The translations under genes and the position numbers were made by a program. The notes below the pieces were generated by a model that did not search any database, was not told the DNA's origin, and worked only from the letters and a program-made list of their open reading frames with translations. From Symbiodinium natans (Eukaryota; Sar; Dinophyceae; Suessiales; Symbiodiniaceae), in NCBI GenBank assembly GCA_905221605.1, contig CAJNDS010000624.1:62001-126000 (forward strand): DNA of 64,000 nucleotides, in the 5' to 3' direction. The stretch's first letter is position 1. Every line of letters starts with the position of its first letter. Shown here one piece after another: positions 25,993 through 39,365 of this stretch.

Positions 25993-27399
25993 TACATTAT
26001 TAAAGCAGGTCCAACATTAGGGCATAGAGCCAAGGCACCCAGTACCCGTGCTTTGGAAGGCAGTTCGACCTGGCAAGTGCAGCGGGCTTGCCAAGGTTTT
26101 CGAAAGGTTAAACGGCCCTCCAAGCCATGGTGCTTCAATCCGAGCTTACACTTGAACACTTTTCAGATGTTTCGGCCGGACTCTTTCGAAAACTCAACTC
26201 TCATATGCCGCACGCAGTCATTGGGCTTCACCGTCAATCGGCTCGGTTCACAGAGCCCGCAGGATGTCAGGTGCCGTACCAGTATCTTTGTATAGACGGA
26301 GGCTGGCAAGCATGCCCAAGCCACTTCATGTTAGCTCCAGCTGCCGCCACCAAAGCAGCGTTGGCCAGGAATCCTTGGCACGTCAGGGCATTCCTCTGGC
26401 ACAGAGCCAGAGTGTGGGCGGTACGTGGATGGGTGCTTGGGTGGGTGTGTGCAGAGACAGTCGTGTGCAGGACAGGATACACGCTTCGTATTTGTGTACC
26501 GTCCCTTCAGCTCAAGACAATATAAGACAATGACCGGATACGCAAGCGTCCTGTCCTGGTGTGCTCAACAGTCCCTAAACCCTAAACCGGCAGCGGCCAT
26601 TTCTTCCAAGGGGCCCGTGATGTCGATCGAACCTTGGGTCTAAACTGCCACAGCCCCCACAGGCACATACAAGTACGCAGGATGAAACAAGAACGGGATG
26701 GAATCATGAAGCTTGATGGTTCGGCTCATGCCCAGACATGGTTCGTATGACTATGAAGATTGTGATTATGAGTTCTTAGGGGATGCCATCAGACATTCCA
26801 ACTCATCGCCGATATATCTCAAGACACAAACCCAACAGCGCCTAAATCCTAGCCATCGATACCGGTACGGGTTCGGCAAGAGCTATGCCAAGGAATCTGA
26901 AGCGAGTTTCAGGGTGCAGATCTGAGAGGGGGTTCACGGGGGGTTGGGAGTTGCCTGACTTCAGACCTAACTCTATGAGAACCAGCAGAGGCACAGCCAG
27001 CTTGGACATTGAACGTTGGGCCTGCCATGCAGAGGTGAAGCTTTAAGGGCTTGTAGAGGTGTTCGTGGGATTCTGGAAGGGTTGAGTGTTTGGGCCTGGG
27101 CTGTTTTGGGATTTAATTCAGGGTGTTGGGATGAGAGAACTTTTTCGGGCATTCGACGTCCCCAAACCCCATCCAAGTTGCACATCGGTCCCGTATGCGG
27201 TACTCTCGGGGTCAGGGCTAAGATTTTGGGATCACCCCCCCCCCCCCCCCCCCCCCCCAGTTTTGCCATCATTCTGCAACATCCCGCGATCCTAGCATGA
27301 ACTCTTTCCCCTGAACTCGAAGCGCAACAGCCAATGACCTCCACCACCCTCAGCCCGGCCGCGGATGAAGCCCTGAAAGTGCATTCGCCGGCACACTGG

Positions 27400-27480
27400 A
27401 GCAAACCCTGGACGATCCAACCCTCAACGACTTTACGGACGTCGGCACCGGTGCGGGTCTGGATCAGGGCTTTGGGATTA
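27400..27480 (-). CDS. Candidate exon, unknown
   Basis: The minus frame reads IQTRTGADVRKVVEGWIVQG then LLQCAGECTF. The open frame (26973-27602) is inflated by a 24-base C run and telomere-like words, so only this part is supported. Confidence 0.3.
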
Positions 27481-28295
27481 ATATGGTGTTCAGGAGCTTC
27501 AAGGAAGCTGTACTGTAAGAGTAATGCGCAAGAGTCGCAAGGCAACGGCCACCTGGCAAAATCAAGAAACCACACACAATTTCCCCCACTCCCAAAGGCC
27601 AATCGAAAACCGCAAGCCTTCGCAAAGCCCCCGTGACCTGTCCGAACTACTATGTCGAACCTTTAGCGAGGGAATTACGCTGCAGAGCATAAAAAGGCTC
27701 TTTGCGGTCCGGCGGCCGCAAACACTGACCCTTGGCTGTCGTTTGGTCGTTTCGTGGGCCGGGTTAAGCCTTAAATGCCCTGAACCCCTAGACCCAAAAC
27801 ACCAAAACCCAAATCGGTTTAGGGTTTAGGGTCAAAAAGCTATGGAATTTCCGCAGCCTCGAATCACACACACAAGGGAAGGCCCCAATGGCCCAAACGC
27901 CGTGAGCACCCCGAAGCCGCCTTAAACCTAAGTCCTAAACTTCAGCCAGGGCCCTGAATCCCAAACCAGTGGCCCATTTGGAACCACAGTTTCAAGCCCT
28001 AAACCACAAGCCGGCACCCTGTACCCTAAACACGGGCTCGGAGGTTGAGGGTTGTAGAGTGCGGGGGTTGCTTTGTGCAGCTTCTTTTGCGGCTTTTGCC
28101 TCGGAAAAGTAGGGTTTGCGGAGGACTAGGCGAAGCTATTCCGAAGACAGACCCTAAACCCTAAACCCTACCATCTGTCAGCAGGCTGTCTGAGAGTCAT
28201 TTCCCTGAACCCTGAACCAGAAGCGCCATCGTCCCATAAGCCTAAGCCCACCTCCTCAACGCCCTCAGCCTTCGTTTCCATGACCCAGGCTAAGG

Positions 28296-28354
28296 CGCAT
28301 GTCTTCGATGTAGATGGCGATGTAGCCCCAAATTGCCAGGTTGAGAGAGACCAT
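28296..28354 (-). CDS. Candidate exon with membrane segment, copy A, paralogue of 44715-44788
   Basis: The minus frame reads MVSLNLAIWGYIAIYIED. The spacing to the upstream shared exon is nearly identical in both copies (about 340 bp), so exon order and distance are both conserved. Confidence 0.5.
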
Positions 28355-28639
28355 GGCTGGCCAGGTCGGGTTTAGGGTGCAGGCTTGGCCGGCTTGTTTC
28401 GGCTTGTGTTTCTGCGCCACGGAAGAGTTCTTTAGACTCAGTTAGGTCCCAGCAAAGAATGCCCAAACCGCTCTCTGCGACGGCCCAAACATCTAACGAC
28501 ACCACAAGAAGAGCCGCCAAAGTTCAGGAATGGGGTTGCGGTGGGGGTGATTTAGGGTATATTCTTGCAAACGCAAGTAATCGAGCTTTTTGGGGTTTCG
28601 CGTCGGAAGCTCCGAGGCTTTGGGACACTTGTCAAGGAG

Positions 28640-28705
28640 AGAAGGACGCCTGCGCAGAAGTCCTGCTGGTTGGCGTCCCAGGGGTAGGGGTTCTTGCAGG
28701 CTTGC
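28640..28705 (-). CDS. Candidate exon, copy A, paralogue of 45085-45155
   Basis: The minus frame reads NPYPWDANQQDFCAG, matching the copy-B exon except in the middle residues. After the shared part the two sequences diverge, which suggests the exon border lies just after FCAG. Confidence 0.5.
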
Positions 28706-29049
28706 GTGACCTGAGGAGGCTCTTGCAGGCTTGCGGGACCTGGAGAGGCTTTCTTCGGGGTTGGCCTTATTGTGTTTAGGACGCTTAGCGATGCAAGCTC
28801 GGCCAGCTGCTCCGAATGAAGAACGATAATGCACGCAATGGTCGGCATGCATTACACTTCTCTATTCGCCCAGCAGCGGTGCGGATGTTCGTAACGATCC
28901 TTGGTCTGTCGAATCTTGACAACGGCATGCAGATCGCGCAGAAAGAGACAGAACGCCAGTTTCTCCATGCTCCACAGCCCGTACATCTACGCAGACAATG
29001 TTCATGTCGATATCTGTGCTAGAGGCCGTCTGGGCATAACCGTCGCATA

Positions 29050-29280
29050 ACCCTCTGACCCTCTGAAAGGGTGCTGCATGCTAGCCCAATTAAACAAAAC
29101 AGGCACCCTCATTCCCTGGTCTAGGCCCCTTTCACCCTCGTGAAGCAAAAAGGGGGACAGGTCACTGCTTGTGTCACCCCGTCTGTAAAGTACGAATGGG
29201 TCTAAACGGAAAACGGCAGATACTGCATCACGAGACATGCCCATGCATAGCTGCGCGTAGCGACCGGATAGCTTCCACAT
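29050..29280 (-). CDS. Candidate exon, unknown
   Basis: The minus frame reads RYAQLCMGMSRDAVSAVFRL and continues LDPFVLYRRG. Moderately peptide-like. Frame quality falls toward 29.0 kb. Confidence 0.3.
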
Positions 29281-29984
29281 CTATCTTGTGCCTAAGAATC
29301 TGTAGCTGCCAGTGGACACCCCTAAGCCCGAAACGTAAAATCTGAAACTCTGAGCCCTACCCTTTGTCTAAGCCCCAGGTCGCATTTGTTGCTGCTGAGG
29401 CTCGATTTCCGATCTGGGATCTAGGGTTTTAGGGGCCAGGTGTGAATGTGTTTAATTTGGTCAAACTTTTGAATCGTATTTAGACACATTTTGAGAGAAG
29501 TCTCTGCCCGATACTGGAGATGATCTGGGCGGCGTCGATTCCACACAAGGCCTGCTGAAGCACTCTCGGTTGGTTGTGTTTGCTTCTCGATATTTTGGGT
29601 GCAGAGGAGTCTCCTACTTGAAGAGGGAAGCCAAAAAGTTCAGAGAGAATGCTTATGTTCTTGGAATGTGCTCCATACCGTAAAGCCCCTTGAATTGCAA
29701 AATGCCTTCTTTCAGAATGCAACTCTCCGACCCATGCCTCTGATACAAACATTTCCTTGCTGTTGTCCGCAAACTGACAGTTCCGTGCAGCAGCGAGTAG
29801 CTCACAGCTGAAAAACCTACCCAGGTTGACAGATACACGGACTTTCGAAGCCTTTGTCAGGTTCAGGCCTGTAGGGCTTCAGGGCACGCAGTGTTTCTAA
29901 GCTTGACACTAGGGCTCTGGGCTTAGAGGGCCAGCCCCACGCCCAGAAAAGAACACAGCTGGCAAAGTTTTTTCCGGCACACCT

Positions 29985-30130
29985 TCCACTCAACTGCAAA
30001 AACAAGCGCGACAGAGTGGCCCAAAGCATCTGCCGCACGACGTCGATCTTCCCCACATCGTCCACGTCCGCGTCCTGGAGCATCCTGGAGGTAGCATAAT
30101 CAATGGCTCTGCTCAAGAAAGTTGGAAGGC
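29985..30130 (-). CDS. Candidate exon, copy A gene
   Basis: The minus frame reads LPTFLSRAIDYATSRMLQDA then DVDDVGKIDVVRQMLWATLS with consistent codon bias. The open frame continues both ways (29817-30227) into telomere-word-type sequence, which is probably intronic. Confidence 0.45.
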
Positions 30131-30865
30131 TTTGGGGGCTTAGGGCAAAGAGCATGGTGTTCAAGGCTTTCAAGGCTTCAGGTGTCAAATTCAACGTTGG
30201 CGTGAAGGTCCCGAGGGGGTAACCCATGGGCGTGGCCTTTCATACGATTGAGTTCCAAAGTTCCTCTATTTCAGAGCATCGACTTGCAGGGTAGGAGCTT
30301 GGCATTGGGTTTTGGGCTGATGATATAGATGCTAGTGATTTCTTGTGGTAAGGGCATTCCAGGCGTCAGTCGTGCAAGCCCCCCCCCCCACCCCCCCAAG
30401 AACCTCCGATGCAAAGGAAATCCTGGTTGAACCCTGCGGCAAGCTCTCCGCCGGTCCTTTTCACCGGGCCCTTCGTGGCCTCAGCGGGAATTAAAGATGC
30501 GCAACAAGGCTTCTGAGAGCGTGCCTAAACACTTGGCCCAGGCCGGAACCATGTGCCATAGTTCCAAGGCAACAGGATCCAGGCTGCACAAGGACGTTCG
30601 CATGTTTCTGGTACAGACATGTCGTCGCCAACCCCGCCACACGCTCTTAAGAAGCTAATCCTTAAGCTTTGGAACCCTCAAACCTCCGAAGCCCCAGGCA
30701 CATGGTTGAGGTGTCCGGCCACTTAAAGCCAAGGGCATGGCAGTTGTTGTGGACCTCTTGTCTGGAAACACAGTATCGCGCAGAAAGAAGTTTGTCCTTT
30801 GCAACTTGAAACAGCTTCCTTCTTCGCAGGAACAACCGTCACAAAAGGGGTCGGTGCCGAGTGGC

Positions 30866-30940
30866 ATTCTTGAAGACCTTCATGTTGTAGTCGTACTTGA
30901 GATTGTCTGGGTCCTTGCCATCAATGTCGAGATACTTCAC
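30866..30940 (-). CDS. Candidate exon, copy A, partner of 47206-47302
   Basis: A 25-codon stretch from acceptor-like CTCAG|G to a possible GC donor (AAT|GCCACT). It reads VKYLDIDGKDPDNLKYDYNM then KVFKN, with almost all third positions G or C. It resembles the copy-B exon 16.4 kb away. Confidence 0.5.
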
Positions 30941-31548
30941 CTGAGCGTCAAGTCGGGCTTCTGGTTTAGAAATGGGGCCGGCCCCTCCATACTTCAAGCT
31001 GCAACATGGGACTGCGATGCTCATCCCCGCACCCTCTCAGGGGAGCCCGGGGGATGCCAGGCTCCTAAACATAACTCGACCAAGCAAGGAGCCAGCCATC
31101 GCACAACGCCAAGGGCTTCGGGCTTGGGGTTGGGGGGGGGGGGGGGGGGATGAAGTGGGATGAAGCCAATAATGCGTTTAGGGCTTAGGGTTGAGGGCTT
31201 GGGATTGAATCCGGTGATTTGGTTTAGCTTGTTTGGCTTTGAAGTTGGCAGCCAACATTGGTCCAAGTCGCGTGCTCAAAGACACCACCATCCGGATAGT
31301 GTGCCTGTCGGAGAACGCGCTATCACCCTGAGACTCAAAGCTCGGGAATCCAACAGCCTAAATCCATCTTTTTCACCTGAGTCCAAAAACAAGCTACCTG
31401 GTCTCAATTCTGGCGATCCCCCCCAACCTCCCCCTCCCTGTTGGCACAGTCAACTACGAGGTAGGTGCGATAAAGGAGACACCTCAAAATGTCCATAGTT
31501 GAGCTTAATCGGCCCGCAAGCTCAGAAGACTGAACCCCCCCCCCCCCC

Positions 31549-31636
31549 GAAGGACCTGGATGGCTTTCAGAAGCTCCCCAAGATCGCGCTTGGTCGGCAT
31601 CTCCACCACGCCCGGATCCCTTTGGTTCCGAGGCGG
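31549..31636 (-). CDS. Candidate exon, copy A gene
   Basis: The minus frame reads PRNQRDPGVVEMPTKRDLGE then LLKAIQVLR with biased codons. It is bordered on the downstream side by a run of 14 C. It lies in series between the 32.2 and 30.9 kb exons. Confidence 0.45.
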
Positions 31637-32109
31637 TTTGGGGTTTTAGGGTTTTACAGGGTTTAGGGTTTAGGAGCCTTAGGGTTTAGGGTTCAGGTTA
31701 GGCTTTGTTGGGTTTTAGGGGAGCTTTGTTGGATTCATGACTAAGCTTTCAAGAGCCCTGGGACAGTTGGAAACCACACAATGAGAGATCTTGGCCTGGG
31801 TTGAACCCCTTCGGTGCCATGACGGTCTGCGCTTCACTCGCTGCAGTTCGCAAAGCTATTATGGGTTCCGTTCTTGACCACGTACCCCAAATCTACAGGG
31901 GGGGTTACTACACAAGGGCTGAAGATATCGGGAACTCGCCATTGGCTTTAATTTGCTGGTCTTTGGAGTCCTCTTCGACCCTCGCGCCTGCCCATGTAAG
32001 CAGTGCCTCTTGGGCTCAGAATGCAGAGACCCTCAGGGTGGAGATCACGAGATCCAAATCCAGAACAATCCTTTTTCAGGATCTTCGGGTTTAAGAAGTC
32101 AGGGTGATC

Positions 32110-32225
32110 AAACTCTTCTTGTTGGTGAGATTCTCCATCCACTTGTGCGCGTCATCCACTTCCACGTTCGGCATTGAAGCCATGACAGCTTCGGTCTTTG
32201 GCTCCGAGCGCAGAAAGAAGGCCAC
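32110..32225 (-). CDS. Candidate exon, copy A gene
   Basis: Acceptor-like ctctgag|G at 32226 is followed by VAFFLRSEPKTEAVMASMPN then VEVDDAHKWMENLTNKK with strong codon bias. The pattern recalls the luminal domain of ABCA-type transporters, but this is a weak analogy from memory. A copy-B counterpart would fall near 48.6 kb, where the AT-rich island sits instead. Confidence 0.5.
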
Positions 32226-32609
32226 CTCAGAGGAGATATGGCTCCAGCTTCAGGGGAAACGGTGTTCTGTGCTATGTCGTATCTTTGCACTTGACATGAC
32301 CACCTTCATGCAGCCCAGAAGCAGCTAAAGCACCGCAGGCAAAGGATAAAGTCAAGGCCTCGCCAATGCACATGGCATAAGGACCACTGCCCACTTCAGA
32401 AGGCTTGATCAACTTGATAGTAGCCACAAACCTACCTGAACTTGCCTTCAACCACTTGATAGTCGCCACAAACCTACCGGAACTTGCAATAAAGACCTCC
32501 CCCAGTCGACCAAGGGAGGGGGGGGGGGGAGCAAGGCGAGCTCGGGCAGCTTCGGAGTTCAGGGCTCAGACTACAAAGGGGGGGAGGGGACTTAGGGCTT
32601 CCAGCTTTT

Positions 32610-32820
32610 CAGGCCCTAAACCCTAAACCCTAAACCCTAAACCCTAGTCCCTAGTCCCTAAACCCTAAACCCTCAACCCTAAACCCCTCCCAAACCTCTT
32701 AAAGCTGCGGGCAAGGCTCGCCAGAGGCCATGAAAACCCGGCCTCGGAGCAAGGGTTTAGGGTTTAGGGTTTAAGGTGTAGGGTTTGTTTAGGGTTTAGG
32801 GTTTAGGGTTTAGGGCTGAA
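32610..32820. repeat. Opposed telomere-type tracts (CCCTAAA then TTTAGGG)
   Basis: About ten CCCTAAA-type units (32610-32690) are followed, after about 60 bases, by TTTAGGG-type units (32752-32818). The tracts face each other and could pair as a hairpin. Confidence 0.85.
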
Positions 32821-33199
32821 GTGGTCCCGTCTTGAGTCGCTCGGTGCTTTTTAGGGTGCACGAGGGAGGGCCTTACCTTCGCAACCTGACCACGTAGGCC
32901 TGTACAAAAACCAACGCCGCAGACTCTTAGACTTCTTAGACTCAGCTATATGCATACAGGCCCAGACTGATCAAACTTCCAAGACTTTGGACCCGAAGAC
33001 TCAAACGAAAGGTCGGTGAGGATGTCACAGGACGTCTCATGGACCAATACAGCTTTGAGACAACCATCGAATGCTGCCACCAACCCCCGACCCAACCCAG
33101 TTTCCAAGGCCCCAAAGCCGAGATGTCATTTCAGGTTGTTTGGGGGGTTCCAAACCAGCATCCTTTCAAGGGGAGACTTTGAATACTGGAACCCACTTA

Positions 33200-33300
33200 A
33201 CGGACCCGCAGTAGCACGGCCCCTTTTCGCAAAGCCCTCAAGCCCAGATCAAGCTGAGCGGCGCGGTCCGGTGGTAGCTTCAGGCGGCGGGTTCTTTGCG
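33200..33300 (-). CDS. Candidate exon, unknown
   Basis: The minus frame reads RRLKLPPDRAAQLDLGLRAL then RKGAVLLRVR before a stop. Third positions are mostly G/C. The stretch lies between telomere-word-rich blocks. Confidence 0.35.
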
Positions 33301-34249
33301 TCGCCCTCGTCAACTTAGGCTTGAGGTAGGCTTGCGTTTGCTACGAAGCGCGAACCTACATCAAACCCTGGACTCTCAACCGTCTGCAGGCCCAGGATGG
33401 GCTTTAGGGCTTGGGGAACATGTCGCAAAACTTTCGGGCCTTTCCCGGATCAAATTCTGAGCTGTGATAGTTCGGTGACTGGGGCTTCTTCCTAATCGGC
33501 CTAGCAAGATACAAGGCTAAATGGGTGTCACAAGCCTTCTGTGGCTCAAGGGTTAGGACGTCGGTGGCCCTTAAACCCTCAAACCTGAAATCCTAAACCC
33601 TAAACCCTGAACCCTGAAGCCTGAACCCAAAACTCCCACAAAGCACCCTCAATCAAGAGCTCTCCAGTCCTCGCTCTCCATGGAACTCAGCAGTCCGCTG
33701 GCCACCTCGGGGTCCTGGGCTCGGTACCCTGAGCCTAAATAGACCCCTACAAGCCCTAAAACCATGGTTTAGGAAGGTTCAGGGGGTTTAGGGTTTAGGG
33801 TTTAGGGTTTAGGGTTGTCCTAAGACCTAAACTCAACCCCACCACCAGCGCGGGGGGGGGGAGGGAATAAAGGGCCCCTAAAGACTCTGACCACCGTCAT
33901 GCCAAGATGCCTTTGCTGATGCCATCGTTTGTTGCAAAGCTGCAGCTTCGAGTGCGGTGCTCTCAGCTGAACCAAAATGGCTCCCGAGGAACTCCCCTCA
34001 ACCACGGAACCTGACAACTCATGCATTGTGAATGCCTCAGGCCGTGCGCAATGAGAAGGATAAGTCAAAGGACGCGGCCCCTATACACCCACGTCACGTA
34101 GCCCCAAGCTTGTTCCCATCTAACCTCTGCTTTTTTATGAGGGTCTCTTTCTCGTGCCCAACGCCGTGGACCCTCAGCAGTGGCTGATTGCAATTCTGGC
34201 GCCCGCAAACCGAAGCTGAGGACCCAAAGTCCAGACTCCAAGCCGACTT

Positions 34250-34365
34250 TTGGTTCAGGATTGATTGGGGGTCCAGGTCTTGGGACTTGTTTCTTCGTTG
34301 CAGGAAGCCATGGCACTGCTCGGAGAAAGGTTTCCGGTGAGGCCATGTCTCGGGCATGACACGAA
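34250..34365 (-). CDS. Candidate exon, unknown
   Basis: The minus frame reads FRVMPETWPHRKPFSEQCHG then FLQRRNKSQDLDPQS with biased codon use. No family recognised. Confidence 0.35.
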
Positions 34366-35859
34366 ATCCCAAGCGTCGCAGCCAAGCCACGACCCTGCAG
34401 CCCTTCACCCTGCGTTCCGGGCGCCTGAGCCCTGAAACCTTCCATGCCCTCGTATCCCCAAACCACCAAAACCCTATTAACTCTAAGCGGAAGCCAAACT
34501 CCCCAGATCTTCGGCGCATTTTCTTTTTGTCTCTGTGGCCTGGGCCTGGATTCTGCCTGGGACGTTGTTGGGTTGGGTGGCAGGGAAGGTTTATAAGTTT
34601 GGGCATCAGGTCTTTTGGCGGAATGCTCCGGAGGTGCTTGGAGGATTGCATGGAATTAGGTACTTGGTATGCTTGTGGGGTTGGGTGCTTCAATCAAGCC
34701 TACTTTGGCTGTGCATAGTTTGGGCTCTAGGCAGCCTGTTCAAAAATGGGGGCTTTTTGGTGCGCGAGGGCTTGGCAGAAGGGGTTTGCTGAGGGATACG
34801 CGCGGGCTGCGCGCATGGAAGAAGATGCCCCCGAAACAAAACATTGCAGAGCTCCGCAGATTTTGAAATCCCAGCAAGGAAGCTTCAGAGTTCACACACA
34901 CTCTACTGCTGGGGGGATGTTGGGGAATTAAACAAAGAAGATGGACAAACAAGGCGTAGAGGATCTGATGCTGCCTTAATAGGAGCCTAAGCGGTTTCGA
35001 AGCTTAAGGCCCCCCAAGGTCCTGAACTCCAGAGCCCTGGAAAGGAGCACTCGCTCAACATTCTGGGGGAGCCCTAACCCTCAACCTCCTAAACCATTCC
35101 GAACCTTCTAGTCCCGGCCCCAAAAGGCCCCAAGACTTTCGAAACCATAAGTCCTGAACCCCTCAACTCTAAACCCTGAACCCTGAATCCTGAACCCTAA
35201 ACCCTAGAAACCCTAAACTCTAAATCCTGAAACCGAGTCTTGGATCCCGAGATGCCGCAGGTGCTCCCCAGAGTCGCCTGGGAGTTCAAAAAGCTGAGGG
35301 ATTCACGGTTTGCAGAGGGACTTACGGTTTTGGAGTGTTCAGGCTATGAGCTCAAGGTGCCTGGGAGCCTCTAGAGGCGAAATGCCCGTGTTGTAGCCTC
35401 AAGCTTTCGAGAAATCTGGCGTCAGCATCGGGTTGCGATTAGCCGTGGGTCCTGATAAACCTTCGCCAGTCACTACAAAAGACCTCAACCGAGTGCCGAT
35501 TCTGTCGATGGACCTTGCAATCCTCTGAATGTACTGGTACGTTGACATTTTGTGTACTTCTATAGAAAAAATATATATATATATGTATATATATATACAT
35601 ATGTATCTCTCTGTACACATGTCCTAAATCATTGCATCACGAAACTCCTTCCTCAGGGCAAAGCCCCAAGACGAAACCACAGTGATTCTTGGTCTTAGGT
35701 TAACGGCCACTTTCTCCTCTCGACACTACAATACCGCGTACAAGCAAAATAGAGAGTGTAACCAGGGTGTTCTCAAGCCACTTGCATCAAGCCGAACTCG
35801 AAAGCCCACCACCCTCTCGGACCCTCGGAAAGCCTGAGCCCTCAACCCTGAAAAACGCC

Positions 35860-35959
35860 AGCCCGGTCTTTCTGAGATCGGCACCACCGAAGTGGTCATG
35901 TAGCTGGCGACGGTGACCAAATTCAGGATGGCGGAGGCGCAGAGCCCTTTGATGGGCAT
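35860..35959 (-). CDS. Candidate exon with membrane segment
   Basis: The minus frame from the ATG at 35959 reads MPIKGLCASAILNLVTVASY then MTTSVVPISE, with high G/C third positions and one transmembrane-length hydrophobic run. It precedes, on the same strand, the exon series at 34.3-28.3 kb and could be an early exon of the same gene. Confidence 0.45.
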
Positions 35960-36306
35960 TTAGCAAGCAGGGTTGGATATGATAACGGTTGTTAATAACA
36001 GATATTAGCACTTATGGCATCAGTGAATGTGATTTCGAACAACCAAGAATATTCTAGTAATGATTCCTCTTCAAACGGATATTCTTAATTCTTAAGGATC
36101 ATAATGTTCCCCCGCTCACCTCACTCACCTGCCCCGTTGTCCCCAGCGGCCGAGACGCTGTGAGAAGAAGTCATGCACTTTACCTCTCAAAGAGGCCTCT
36201 ATCCCCCGTTGTGGACGCCATGCTTAGGAAACCTGACACGGCCCCGTGTTGCTGCTCTCTGCGCTTGCTAGGCGAAACCAACTGGGAATCCTACCGCTGC
36301 ACCTCA

Positions 36307-36462
36307 GAGAAAAAAAAGAGAGAGAGAGAGAGAGGGAGAGGGAGAGGAGAGAGGGAGAGGGCGAGGGAGAGGGGGAGAGGGGCGAGGGGGAGGGGGGGAC
36401 AGGGAGCGGACAGGCAGGGGAGGGAGGGAAAGCGGAGAGAGACGGACAGAGAGGGAGGGAAC
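36307..36462. repeat. GA-rich purine tract
   Basis: Nearly pure purine on the plus strand, (GA)n passing into GGGAGA/GGCGAG units. The 174-codon plus ORF across it is not supported as a gene. Confidence 0.9.
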
Positions 36463-37104
36463 CGCTGCCCGCTCCACGAGGGCTGCATGCGAAGCGGCTC
36501 TGCCCCATGGCCTCAGAAAATTGCCTCAGTTGTTCAACGAAGTGTGGGAATACACATGAATACAAAAAAGAGACTCGTGATTCCTTCGGGCGCAAACATA
36601 AGCCACTTTCACAAGGCAGCCCAGTCACAAGGTAGCTGGGCAGTTGACCACGCTGAGGCTGATGAGTGTCGACGCGATGCCTGATTGCCACTGCTTATGC
36701 CCGAGCAAGCGTGTTGAGGTGTGTTGAGAAAGCCAGCGTTAGTCTGCACACTGGCCTCGCAAATTCAGACAAAGACTGCTCACTGAAAATATGATGCCGC
36801 GCATCGTTAGTATTAATTCGATCCAAAATTCAAGATGACGCGCCAGCTTGAATTGAAGTCGAACCGTACTAGGTGCTGAAAACGCGGCACTTTGCTGCGG
36901 ACGGGCTTGCTTCGGATGTGGGGTTGTTCCAGTTTGAGAGTTTAGGGCGGATAGATGTCCATAGGCTGCAGCGAGGAAATAAAAGCTTGAGAGCAACAAA
37001 CACAGGTGTTTCCTGTCACATGGCTCCCAAAACCCAAATCGGAACCCAAATCGGAACCCAATCTGCAATTCTTTTCAACCACGGTCTTCAAGCTCTTGGG
37101 GCTC

Positions 37105-37190
37105 TCTGACACGAGCTCAACGTTTTGGGCGGAGGAGCTAGCTGAAGCAATCGCGCCCGTGATGTCCACAATGCACTTGAGCTTGCCTGA
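37105..37190 (-). CDS. Candidate exon, paralogous to 12845-12912
   Basis: The minus frame reads AKLKCIVDITGAIASAS then SAQNVELVSESP. The part shared with the 12.87 kb segment ends near IAS, so the downstream half is either intron or diverged exon. Family unknown. Confidence 0.4.
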
Positions 37191-37255
37191 AGCATGGATA
37201 AACAGCCCACAAGAACAACAGCAGTAACAAAAATGAGAGCAGCTGCTGCTAACAG

Positions 37256-38326
<1,071 letters not shown>

Positions 38327-38329
38327 GAC

Positions 38330-39230
38330 AGCAATAGTGATACTCTACCCGACTCTAAGAAGTCTACCCTGCTGGTGCGGCTGCCCCTGCTACGGTGACA
38401 AGGACTTTTCACTTGTTTGGGGCGAGGCCTCAGTGCAACAGTGCGAAGTGAATGGGATTAAGAAGGGCTTGCGACTCGCCACCTGGTAAATACCCGCTCC
38501 ACATGGTCACCCGACTCCTTACCCGTTGACCCTAAAAAGCTAAACCCTAAACCCGAAAGACGGGGGTCCAGCCTGGCTCGCCTGACTCGGCGAGGTGCTC
38601 TGGGGCGCAGTCCTGTGTCCGTGTAGGAGTGACTCAGCTGCTCCCAAGACTTCAACCCCCTACCAATCCCCGCGCCCGGCTCGGATCTCGCACAAGCCCT
38701 CGGCCAGTTTTCACCCATCTACAAGAGCAAATGGGGTGGAAACGCAAACTTCTGGGCAAGAACCATGCACCAGAACACCCAAAGGCCGCGAACACCTCAA
38801 ATCCAAAGCCCCGAACCCCCAAATCTTAAAGCCGGGACTCTTCGGCCGCAGATGCGGCGAGCACAGCGACTTCGGCCACACGGGCCACTGCTTTACCTTG
38901 GAGAGCAAGCCGATACTCCAAACCTTGCCTCAGCTCCCTGGGAAGCTGTACAACCTGACGCAAGGAACCAAAGGGATGATCTATCTATAACTGTATTTAC
39001 CTGCAGTTGAGTAGTAACCACCCCATACTCAACTGGCATGACGCAAACCACATGTACATGTATAGCTCTCTAAGGTCTGGTCCCTCTTGTGGGCGCCTTG
39101 CGTAGTACCAAGGCTTGTATTTCGGGTACTCCACCCAGCACCCAACCGCCCTAGACATCAGGGCTGCACCTCGAACCCAAAGCCCTGTGTCTTAAGCTCT
39201 GCACCCAAAAACCCTGCATAGTCAGAAACA
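38330..39230. other. No gene clearly supported
   Basis: Open frames exist on both strands (38595-38990 plus, 38458-38718 minus) without a clear winner in codon bias. CCCTAAA words occur near 38.54 kb. Confidence 0.5.
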
Positions 39231-39234
39231 GCCC

Positions 39235-39365
39235 AGACCTTGCTCCATGGCTGAAGTTTGCTGCGACTCAAAGCACGCAGAACTTTTCACCAGGGCACCC
39301 ATGTCAAAGAAGCATGATGCTCTCTTCCAATTCCTTGCGGTCTCCTCGCCGAGCGATGCCAGATG
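39235..39365 (-). CDS. Candidate exon, unknown
   Basis: The minus frame reads ASLGEETARNWKRASCFFDM then GALVKSSACFESQQ. Codon use is plausible. No recognised family. Confidence 0.35.

Noticed and set aside
26973-27602. 209-codon minus ORF with poly-Gly
   Set aside because: Held open by a 24-base C run. Only a short part (27400-27480) looks coding.
28296-35959. Firm naming of the copy-A/copy-B gene as an ABCA transporter
   Set aside because: The order of membrane and luminal-like exons is suggestive, but no Walker A, Walker B or ABC signature motif was found on the minus strand downstream.
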